From Acetobacteraceae bacterium (lineage in GTDB: Bacteria > Pseudomonadota > Alphaproteobacteria > Acetobacterales > Acetobacteraceae), in NCBI GenBank assembly GCA_025360065.1, contig JANYCX010000025.1, positions 1-34,163 on the forward strand: DNA of 34,163 bases. Direction: 5' to 3'. The notes under the pieces were generated by a model, which had not been told where the DNA came from, did no database searches, and saw only the letters and a list, made by a program, of their open reading frames with translations. A program made the position numbers and the translations under genes. Shown here piece after piece: positions 15,071 to 21,489 of this stretch; the first letter of the stretch is position 1, and each line of letters opens with the position of its first letter.

Positions 15071-15672
15071 GAAACGAAACGCTGACCCGCGATCAGGCCA
15101 AGGTGATGGGCCGGTTTGAAATTACCAAGGCACTGGTTGCCAAGTTGCACAAGGACGAGGCTGTCATCGGCGGCATCGGCCACACCAACTGGGATTTATG
15201 GGCATCTGGCCGGCGGCCGCAGAATTTCTACATGCTCGGCAGCATGGGCCTTGCGGTGCCAATCGCGATGGGGGTGGCGATTGCCCAGCCAGGGCGGAAG
15301 GTGTTCGCGCTTGAAGGCGATGGTTCGGTGCTGATGCAGCTTGGCGCGCTGGCGACGGTTGCAAACCGTGCGGTCGGCAATCTGTGCATCATCATCATGG
15401 ATAACGGCACCTACCAGATCACCGGCGGGCAAATTACCGCGACCGGGCAGGGCGCGGATATCGTCGCCATCGCGCGCGGCGCCGGCATCGTGCAGGCGGA
15501 ATGGGCGCGCGACGAGGCGCATTTTGCGGCGCTGATGGATCAGGCGCTGGTGACGAACGCACCGATGCTGGTGGGGGTGCGCACCGATGACCAGAAACCG
15601 TTCGGCCAGACCGAGCGCGATCCACCGCAGTTGCGGGATCGGTTTATGCGAGGGCTTGGGGTGAAGACGTAA
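15067..15672 (+). CDS. ThDP-dependent decarboxylase, beta (PP-domain) subunit, ComE-like
   Basis: A 201-residue protein equivalent to the diphosphate-binding C-terminal domain of ThDP enzymes. The ThDP/Mg motif is FALEGDGSVLMQLGALATV, followed by IIIMDNGTY, i.e. GDG then N about 27 residues later. HTNWDLWASGRRPQNFYMLGSMGLAVPIAMGVA is the domain start typical of sulfopyruvate/phosphonopyruvate decarboxylases. TDDQKPFGQTERDPPQLRDRF closes the chain. It overlaps the alpha-subunit gene by ATGA and ends 13 nt before intergenic repeat copy D. The reaction is probably non-oxidative decarboxylation of a 2-oxoacid to an aldehyde; sulfopyruvate is one candidate, but no sulfolactate-specific genes are visible. 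Confidence 0.85.
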   Translation: MRNETLTRDQAKVMGRFEITKALVAKLHKDEAVIGGIGHTNWDLWASGRRPQNFYMLGSMGLAVPIAMGVAIAQPGRKVFALEGDGSVLMQLGALATVANRAVGNLCIIIMDNGTYQITGGQITATGQGADIVAIARGAGIVQAEWARDEAHFAALMDQALVTNAPMLVGVRTDDQKPFGQTERDPPQLRDRFMRGLGVKT

Positions 15673-15685
15673 GGGCAAGGAAGGT

Positions 15686-15803
15686 CTTCTTTTTGTGAAC
15701 AAAAAGAAGCAAAAAAACTTCCCACTTTGGTCCCGAGTGCGCACCGGCCGCGGTGCACCATGGATAAAAAGTTTTTTTGGTTCTTTTTGTTCACAAAAAG
15801 AAC
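15686..15803 (+). repeat. Intergenic nested-hairpin repeat, copy D (different core)
   Basis: It begins 13 nt after the decarboxylase beta stop and ends 24 nt before the enoyl-CoA hydratase ATG. The flanks match the family (A/T stem GCAAAAAAACTT with AAGTTTTTTTGG, distal hairpin 15780-15803). The proximal hairpin has arms CTTCTTTTTGT and ACAAAAAGAAG, changed on both sides relative to copies A-C so that pairing is kept. The core is unrelated: GCACC/GGTGC replaces the CCGTTGGCGTG/CACGCC(A)ACGG arms and the CAACAAAGT motif is absent. Confidence 0.85.
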
Positions 15804-15827
15804 TGCTTGCCTTCCCTGGAGTCTTCA

Positions 15828-16613
15828 ATGAGTCTTGTTATGCTATCGATCGAAAACCAGATCGCCCGCGTCACCATCAATCGCCCCGCCAAGCTCAACG
15901 CAATGAACTCCGCGCTGATTGCCGAGTTCATCGGGGTATTTGCGCAACTGGCGGATGATCCCGATCTTCGCGCCGTGGTGCTCACCGGCGCCGGCCCGAA
16001 AAGTTTCGTTGGCGGCGCCGATATTGCCGAAATGGGCGCGATCGGAACCCCCGCCCAGGCGCGCGCCTTCATCACCAGCATCCATCGCTGCTGCGACGCG
16101 GTGCGAACCCTGCCCGTGCCGGTCATCGCCCGCATCCAGGGCTTTTGTTTCGGCGCCGGGTTGGAGCTTGCCGCCGCCTGCGATTTGCGGGTGGCAGGTG
16201 ACAGCGCGAGTTTCGGGATGCAGGAGGTCAAACTCGGCATCCCCAGCGTGATTGAGGCCGCGTTGCTGCCAGGCATAGTCGGCTGGGGCCGGACGCGGGA
16301 GATGCTGCTGCTGGGCGAGACTTTTTCGGCAGCCGACGCGGCGCGGTGGAATTTGGTGGAGCGGGTGGTGCCGGATGCAGCACTTGATGCGGCGGTCGAT
16401 GACTGGCTGGGCAAATTGCTCACCAGCACGCCGCGCGCGGTGCGCAGCCAGAAGGCGTTGATGCGGCGTTGGGAAAAACTGCCGCTCGCCGAGGCGATCC
16501 AGGCTGGCATCGACAGTTTCGCCCAAGCCTTCGACAGCGACGAACCCAAACAGGCGCTCGGCCATTTCCTCGCTGCGGCCGCCGCCCGCCGGGCGCAGAA
16601 ACATGGTGTTTGA
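15828..16613 (+). CDS. Enoyl-CoA hydratase/isomerase family protein
   Basis: A 261-residue crotonase-fold protein, acting on acyl-CoA thioesters in the cytoplasm. VTINRPAKLNAMNSALI, then FVGGADIAEM (oxyanion-hole strand) and ARIQGFCFGAGLELAAACDLRVAGDSA with the first catalytic-position Glu (in GLELA) are visible. The segment VKLGIPSVIEAALLPGIVG holds the second active-site position, with Ser-Val-Ile-Glu instead of the more common sequence ending GG, so the chemistry could be hydration or isomerisation. ATG 15828 (MSLVMLSIEN) has CTGGAG upstream; the track start 15777 lies in repeat copy D. It overlaps the MaoC gene by 11 bp. Confidence 0.9.
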   Translation: MSLVMLSIENQIARVTINRPAKLNAMNSALIAEFIGVFAQLADDPDLRAVVLTGAGPKSFVGGADIAEMGAIGTPAQARAFITSIHRCCDAVRTLPVPVIARIQGFCFGAGLELAAACDLRVAGDSASFGMQEVKLGIPSVIEAALLPGIVGWGRTREMLLLGETFSAADAARWNLVERVVPDAALDAAVDDWLGKLLTSTPRAVRSQKALMRRWEKLPLAEAIQAGIDSFAQAFDSDEPKQALGHFLAAAAARRAQKHGV

Positions 16614-17076
16614 TCCGGCCCAGCATCGGCTGGCGGCGCAGCGCTGGTTCGAAGATTTCAGCCTCGGCGAACGGTTCCTGTTACCAAGCCGGACGATGAC
16701 CGAGGCGCTGTTCCTCGCCTTCCAGGCGGCGAGCGGCGATAATCACCCGATCCACTATGATGTCGAATTCTGTCGCGCGCGCGGCATGCCGCATATGCTG
16801 GCGCATGGGTATCAGGTGCTGATCCAGACGGCAGCCGGGGCGGGGATGTTTCCGTTCATGGTCGAGGATAGCTTGATGGGCTTCCTCGATCAGTCGAGCC
16901 GGTTCCTTGCGCCGGTTTATGTTGGCGACACGTTGTATGGCGCGCTGGAGGTGGCCGAGATCGCCCCCAATCGTTCCACCGGCGTGATCGGTCTGGCCAG
17001 CACGGTGCATAACCAGAAAGGCGAATTGGTGATGGACGGCAAGCAACGCTACCTCATCCGCAAGCGCCCCACATGA
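16603..17076 (+). CDS. MaoC-family (R)-specific enoyl-CoA hydratase-like protein
   Basis: A 157-residue single hot-dog-fold protein. The hydratase-2 motif is AASGDNHPIHYDVEF (Asp and His of the catalytic dyad), with MLAHGYQVLIQ forming the central helix turn. FLAPVYVGDTLYGALEVAEI and GLASTVHNQKGELVMDGKQRYLI form the later strands. It begins inside the end of the enoyl-CoA hydratase gene (11-bp overlap) and its stop overlaps the acyl-CoA dehydrogenase start by ATGA, so the three are translationally coupled. It likely hydrates or dehydrates an acyl-CoA; substrate class unknown. Confidence 0.9.
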   Translation: MVFDPAQHRLAAQRWFEDFSLGERFLLPSRTMTEALFLAFQAASGDNHPIHYDVEFCRARGMPHMLAHGYQVLIQTAAGAGMFPFMVEDSLMGFLDQSSRFLAPVYVGDTLYGALEVAEIAPNRSTGVIGLASTVHNQKGELVMDGKQRYLIRKRPT

Positions 17077-18794
17077 CCGCGATTGCTCCTGATACGTCGG
17101 GGATGAATTTCTACCGCGCCGACCCGTCGCTGGCGGATGTGCTGCGGCTGTATTTGCCCACCGATTTGTTCGCCCATATCGATCCGCATCTCGACCGGCT
17201 CGGCGCGCTCGCCGGCGGCAGGTTGGATGAGTGTGCGCGGCTGGCTGATCGCCATACTCCTGTACTGCATCATCGCGACCGCTTCGGGCGCGACGTCCAG
17301 CATATCGAATATCACCCGGCCTACCGCGAACTTGAAGCGGCAGCCTTCGGGCAGTTCGGCATCCATGCGATGTCGCACCGCAAGGGCATTCTTGGCTGGG
17401 CCGGAACCTACCCCTCCGTCGCCAAGCACGCCTTCACCTATCTGTTCAATCAGGCTGAGTTCGGACTGGGCTGTCCGATCAATGTCACCGATGGCGCGGC
17501 GATGCTGCTGTCGCGGTTTGGCACTGTTGACTTGAAGGCGAAATATCTCGACGGCCTGACCCAGACCGACATGGCGCTGCTGACCCAGGGCGCCCAGTTC
17601 ATGACCGAAAAAGAAGGTGGATCGGATGTCGGCGCACTGACCACGCGTGCAATTCCCGATGGCGATCATTTCCGGCTCTATGGCGAAAAATGGTTCTGTT
17701 CCAACGCCGATGCGCCGGTGGTGACTTTGCTGGCCAGGCCAGAGGGCGCGGGGCCCGGGACGCGCGGTGTGGGATTATTCCTGATGCCGCGCATTTTGGA
17801 TGATGGCAGCCCCAACCATTATCGGATCGTGAGGCTCAAGGACAAGCTCGGCACACGGTCAATGGCGTCGGGCGAAATCAAATTTGACGGCGCAATCGCC
17901 TATCCGCTCGGCCGTCTGGATCGCGGCTTTGTGCAAATGGCCGAAATGGTCAACTGGTCGCGGCTGTCCAACGGGGTGAAATCGACTGCGCTGATGCGCC
18001 GCGCCCTGCACGACGCCGAAACCGTCGCCCATGGCCGTGTGGTGTTTGGCAAACGCATCATCGATCTGCCGCTGGCACGTCGGCAATTGCTCAAAATCAT
18101 GCTGCCGATGGAGCAGGCGCTGTCGTTGTGTTTCGCCACCGCATCCGCGCTGGATCGCGCCGAGGCGGGCAGCCAGGACGCGGCGACTTTATTGCGCATT
18201 CTGACCCCGGTATTGAAATTTCGCGCGACCCGCGATGCCCGCAAGGTTTGCGGCGATGCGCTCGAATTTCGTGGCGGGATTGGCTATGTCGAAGAATTTG
18301 TCACCCCAAGATTGCTGCGTGATGCCCATCTCGGCTCGATCTGGGAAGGCACTGGCAATATCGTGGCGCTCGATGCGTTGACCCGCGCGGTGGGCCGCCA
18401 TGGCGCTGAGGCAGCCCTGCTGGCGGAACTGCACGCCAAGCTCGATGACGTGCCGAAGGCCTGGGCGGATCGATTGCGCGGGCTGGTCGATCGCGCGATT
18501 GGCTTTGCCCGACAGGTCGCGGGCGATGCCGCGCATGAGGGCGATGCGCGCCGCGCGACCAGCACGCTGTATCATGTTGCCAGTGCTGTCACGCTCGCCT
18601 GGGAAGGCAGCCAAATTCATGCCGCACGCGGCGATGCGCGGCGGTTGCTGCTGTCGAGGCTGGTGGTGGATCAGCGGCTCGCGCCGGCCGATCCGTTTGG
18701 CGTGACGCCGGGTGGCGGTGGATTGGAGGATGCGGTGCTGGCGAAACGGGCGGTGCCAATGGCCGAGGCGCTCGGTTTGTTGGGGTATGCCTAA
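17073..18794 (+). CDS. Acyl-CoA dehydrogenase, AidB-like subfamily
   Basis: A 573-residue flavoprotein, longer than the usual 380-residue acyl-CoA dehydrogenases and in the AidB-like size class. FLLTQGAQFMTEKEGGSDV-type sequence (read here as ALLTQGAQFMTEKEGGSDVG) forms the FAD/substrate strand; GEKWFCSNADAPVVTLLAR is the beta-domain. KDKLGTRSMASGEIKFDGA, VCGDALEFRGGIGYVEEF and LRDAHLGSIWEGTGNIVALD (with the EGT/N motif) complete the C-terminal helical domain. AidB itself is linked to alkylation stress, but here the gene is coupled to an enoyl-CoA hydratase and MaoC, which points to acyl-CoA catabolism. No ETF or thiolase gene is adjacent. The start MTAIAPDTSG overlaps MaoC by ATGA. Confidence 0.88.
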   Translation: MTAIAPDTSGMNFYRADPSLADVLRLYLPTDLFAHIDPHLDRLGALAGGRLDECARLADRHTPVLHHRDRFGRDVQHIEYHPAYRELEAAAFGQFGIHAMSHRKGILGWAGTYPSVAKHAFTYLFNQAEFGLGCPINVTDGAAMLLSRFGTVDLKAKYLDGLTQTDMALLTQGAQFMTEKEGGSDVGALTTRAIPDGDHFRLYGEKWFCSNADAPVVTLLARPEGAGPGTRGVGLFLMPRILDDGSPNHYRIVRLKDKLGTRSMASGEIKFDGAIAYPLGRLDRGFVQMAEMVNWSRLSNGVKSTALMRRALHDAETVAHGRVVFGKRIIDLPLARRQLLKIMLPMEQALSLCFATASALDRAEAGSQDAATLLRILTPVLKFRATRDARKVCGDALEFRGGIGYVEEFVTPRLLRDAHLGSIWEGTGNIVALDALTRAVGRHGAEAALLAELHAKLDDVPKAWADRLRGLVDRAIGFARQVAGDAAHEGDARRATSTLYHVASAVTLAWEGSQIHAARGDARRLLLSRLVVDQRLAPADPFGVTPGGGGLEDAVLAKRAVPMAEALGLLGYA

Positions 18795-18850
18795 TACCAA
18801 GCGCCCTTGATGTTGACCCATGAAGAATGGGTCAACGGCGCTTGCTATAA
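18793..18850. repeat. MITE-like palindrome downstream of the acyl-CoA dehydrogenase gene
   Basis: Outer arms ATACCAAGCGCC (18794-18805) and GGCGCTTGCTAT (18837-18848) pair with one mismatch. Inner arms TTGACCCAT (18813-18821) and ATGGGTCAA (18827-18835) pair perfectly around a 5-nt loop. The left end overlaps the TAA stop of the dehydrogenase gene. A 14-bp exact copy of the left end, AATACCAAGCGCCC, recurs at 18891-18904 next to the IS630 remnant. It may act as a transcription terminator by position, but it lacks a T-run. Confidence 0.8.
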
Positions 18851-18890
18851 GTCTTTGCTTGGCGCACCGCCGCCGGCCAACCCGGTGCGC

Positions 18891-18904
18891 AATACCAAGC
18901 GCCC
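18891..18904. repeat. Second copy of the palindrome arm, putative IS630 terminal end
   Basis: AATACCAAGCGCCC repeats bases 18793-18806 exactly. It lies about 50 bp beyond the stop of the IS630 transposase fragment, where the right terminal repeat of such an element would be expected. Confidence 0.5.
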
Positions 18905-18952
18905 GAATGGCTGGAAGAGTCAGCCTATCGGAGTGACGTAATGCCACGTGCC

Positions 18953-19096
18953 CTATCTATTGACCGTCGCCCATTCTCGCTTTCCGATCGATCGTATGCG
19001 ATCAGGATCGTTGATGCGGAACATCCAGGCGCTTCTGCACGCCTCGACGATGTCGTCGTAGGTATCCCAGACGCGTGCGGAGAGTTTGTTGGCGCG
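18953..19096 (-). pseudogene. IS630-family transposase, C-terminal remnant
   Basis: The last 47 codons of minus-strand ORF 18953-19228 read RANKLSARVWDTYDDIVEAC...INDPDRIRSIGKREWATVNR, matching the conserved C-terminal tail of IS630-family DDE transposases (R-V-W-D-T-Y..I..AC..AW....DP.RI.SIG.R.WA). Everything upstream of about 19096 in that ORF is unrelated, and the DDE catalytic core is absent, so this is a dead 3' fragment of an insertion sequence. It marks this 0.5-kb gap as a past insertion site between two operons. Confidence 0.75.
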
Positions 19097-19131
19097 CGAT
19101 GAAACCGCCGCACCGCCCGGTTGAGCCGGCC

Positions 19132-19317
19132 TCACAGCAGCAGCGTAATCCCCGCCAGATGCGGCATCTTCAGCAGCCGGCGCGCAATCAACCCACCCAG
19201 CCCCGCCATGATCGCAGCAAAACGCCACGCCAGTTCTGGCGCGGTGTCGGGCAGATCGAAGGGGATTTTTGATGTAGTAATGGCATTTTTATTAACATAT
19301 TCGTGCCGCCATGGCAA
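19132..19317 (-). CDS. Hypothetical small ORF (61 aa), possibly a remnant
   Basis: It encodes IPFDLPDTAPELAWRFAAIMAGLGGLIARRLLKMPHLAGITLLL after a short N-terminus, with one moderately hydrophobic, arginine-punctuated amphipathic stretch. I do not recognise the family. No strong ribosome binding site is seen; upstream is A/T-rich (GTAGTAATGGCATTTTTATTAAC on the plus strand falls within its first codons). It may be the surviving end of a gene disrupted when the neighbouring IS630 element inserted, or simply non-coding. Confidence 0.25.
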   Translation of the reverse strand: MPWRHEYVNKNAITTSKIPFDLPDTAPELAWRFAAIMAGLGGLIARRLLKMPHLAGITLLL

Positions 19318-19338
19318 GCATTCTTCGCGCCGAGGCCG

Positions 19339-21489
19339 CTACAACCCGCTTTCCCGCACCACCACCGCGACCGCCCGATCGTAAATCCGCCGCAGCGGGC
19401 TCATCCGGACGCCATCGATGCTGATCGCCCCGCGCTGGCGGCGCAGCACCGGCATCGGCGCCTGCAACCGCAACAGCACCCGATAAACCGCGTGTTCCGG
19501 CACCAGCCGCCCGGCCGCATCGCGGCGCACCGCCAACCCACCGCCATGGATGGATGCCAGATCCTGGGCTTCAAGCACCCGCGCCGACCCAGGGCTGGTG
19601 GCGATCACGACAAGGTCGAGCACATCGCCGCCATCTTCGGGGTAGAACCGCGCCGTCGAACCAGGCGCAAAGCGGGTAACATCGCCCTCATCGACATAAG
19701 CCTCCACCACCGGGTCGGCCGGGTCAATCAGCACGCCGAGCAATTCGCGGCGCGGCAGGGTCGAACCCAGCCGCAAGGCCCATGGTACATCGGTCAGCAC
19801 GCCGGCGAAGGGGGCAACGATGGTTTGCGCGTCCTGCTCGACGGCAATGCTGCGGAGTTCGGCGAGCGCCTGTTCGAGCGATTTTTTCGCCTCAGCGAGG
19901 GTCCCGGCCCGGCTCGGGTCAAAGGCGAGGCCAAGCAAATCGGCGCGCAAGCCATCAACGGTGGCCTGCGCTTGGCGGCGGCGCCATATCAGCGGTTCGG
20001 AGCCGAGCTGGAACAGAACCTCGCCCGCGGCGACTTTGCGTCCATCGGGGCTGGCGCGCTGCAACTCCCCGGCGGTGGCGGTGAAGATCGCGGCCTGGCG
20101 ATTGGCGCGCAGCACCGCGGGGGCGGAAATTTCGGTGCGCCAGGGCAACGCCAGGATCAGCAGAACCAGGGCTGCAAGGGTGATGGTAAACCACGTCCGG
20201 GCATTGATCCGGCGTGGCCGCAGGCTGGTGATCCAGGCCCGCATCTCACGCATAATGGGCCGGGCGATGAACCACCAGATTTCCACCGCCATCAGAAACA
20301 ACCCCAGCAGTTTGAAGGCAAGGTGATAGACCAGCACCGCGATGCCAAGAAACAGGAAAAACCGGTAAACCCAGGTGCAATAGGCATAGACCAGCATCAG
20401 CCGGCCTGTGTGGGCAGGCAATATCTCGGGTGGCGGGGCACCAAAATCGAATAGGATTTCCCGCAGCCGCCAGCGCCCGAGGGCAAAGGCGCGGTCCTGC
20501 AAATTCGGGATGTCGAACCCGTCCGACAGCAAATAATACCCGTCAAAGCGCATCAGCGGGTTGAGGTTGATGGCAAGCGTAATCAACCAGGTCGAACTGC
20601 ACAGCAAAAAGGCGGCGGTGCGCAACGATCCGTCCGACAGCATCGCCCAGGCGAGCGCCGCGAACACCGCCAGCACCAGTTCGGCGGCCATGCCCGACGC
20701 ATCGACGATCAGCCGCTGCCGCCGATCGGTCAGCCGCCAAGCATCGGTGGTATCGGTCCACAGCACCGGCCACAGCACCAGCAGCGCCACCCCCATCGCC
20801 GGCACCTTGCAGCCGAAATGGCGGGCGGCAAGGCCATGGCCGATTTCGTGGATGACCTTGGCGCATGACAGCGCGACCCCGACCAAGAACGCGCCTTCGA
20901 GGGAAAACAGCTCCTGAAAACTATGGGTGAAGCCATCCCATTGCCGGCCGACATGATAGAACGCCACCAGCGCCAGCACCGCCATCACCGCGACAAAGCC
21001 CTGGGTGAAGACAAAATTGGTCGCCGGCACCAAGGCTGCCAGCACGCGATCGGGATTGACCAGCCGCAGGCGCAAAAACAGGTAGTTCTTCAACAACCAG
21101 CCCGCCGCGCCAAGCTTGCCGGCCCCGGCTTCGGCCATCAACTGCGCAAGGCCGATCGGGCCGGATGGCACAACCAGCCCGGCATGGGCCAAAAACCCAG
21201 CCATCACCTCGACATCGCGAACCGTGGCGCGGATGGTGGTCTGCGCGCTGACCGCTTGGGCAATCGCGGTCGGGTCACCCAGATCCCAGCGCGACAGGAT
21301 TTCGAACTCCATCCAGCCAATGCGGATGAAGCGGTGGCGCGCCGGGTCGTGGATGGTCCAGCTTGGGATGCCGGCCGCGCCCGCCGGGCCGGGCAGCAAT
21401 TGCAGATCCTGCCGCAATGCCGGCAACGCGGCGGCCGGACGCGCAACCCGGCCGGCAATCCCGGACGGGAGGCTTACAACGCCAGCCAT
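19339..21489 (-). CDS. Polytopic M50 zinc metalloprotease-like protein fused to a HlyD adaptor domain
   Basis: A 716-residue inner-membrane protein. The N-terminal about 150 residues are soluble (RFIRIGWMEFEILSRWDLGDP). A multi-helix region from about 150 to 450 carries the M50/site-2-protease zinc motif HEIGH (residues 214-218, in AKVIHEIGHGLAARHFGCKVPAMG) and the second metal-ligand motif NPLMRFDGYYLLSD (Asp near residue 316). After the last helix (WFTITLAALVLLILALPW) comes a HlyD-type periplasmic part: lipoyl-like halves EISAPAVLRANRQAAIFTATAGEL and TIVAPFAGVLTDVPW flanking a coiled-coil hairpin. The catalytic motifs are intact. Start 21489 (MAGVVSLPS) overlaps the preceding gene by 16 bp. 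It is the last gene of the exoprotein export operon and may replace the usual inner-membrane ATPase component, or process the cargo. Confidence 0.88.
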   Translation of the reverse strand: MAGVVSLPSGIAGRVARPAAALPALRQDLQLLPGPAGAAGIPSWTIHDPARHRFIRIGWMEFEILSRWDLGDPTAIAQAVSAQTTIRATVRDVEVMAGFLAHAGLVVPSGPIGLAQLMAEAGAGKLGAAGWLLKNYLFLRLRLVNPDRVLAALVPATNFVFTQGFVAVMAVLALVAFYHVGRQWDGFTHSFQELFSLEGAFLVGVALSCAKVIHEIGHGLAARHFGCKVPAMGVALLVLWPVLWTDTTDAWRLTDRRQRLIVDASGMAAELVLAVFAALAWAMLSDGSLRTAAFLLCSSTWLITLAINLNPLMRFDGYYLLSDGFDIPNLQDRAFALGRWRLREILFDFGAPPPEILPAHTGRLMLVYAYCTWVYRFFLFLGIAVLVYHLAFKLLGLFLMAVEIWWFIARPIMREMRAWITSLRPRRINARTWFTITLAALVLLILALPWRTEISAPAVLRANRQAAIFTATAGELQRASPDGRKVAAGEVLFQLGSEPLIWRRRQAQATVDGLRADLLGLAFDPSRAGTLAEAKKSLEQALAELRSIAVEQDAQTIVAPFAGVLTDVPWALRLGSTLPRRELLGVLIDPADPVVEAYVDEGDVTRFAPGSTARFYPEDGGDVLDLVVIATSPGSARVLEAQDLASIHGGGLAVRRDAAGRLVPEHAVYRVLLRLQAPMPVLRRQRGAISIDGVRMSPLRRIYDRAVAVVVRESGL

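Noticed and set aside
2919-15803. Interspersed repeats as a CRISPR or tandem array
   Set aside because: The copies are kilobases apart, hairpin-built and in both orientations, with genes rather than spacers between them.
17073-18794. True AidB alkylation-response protein
   Set aside because: The similarity is to the subfamily; the operon with hydratases and no ada/alk genes points to acyl-CoA metabolism instead.
18953-19228. Intact 91-aa protein from the full ORF
   Set aside because: Only the last 47 residues resemble anything (IS630 tail); the upstream part is unrelated sequence joined by chance.
19303-20454. 383-aa plus-strand ORF
   Set aside because: Shadow of the M50-HlyD gene; low-complexity His/Arg/Gln-rich translation with no motif.
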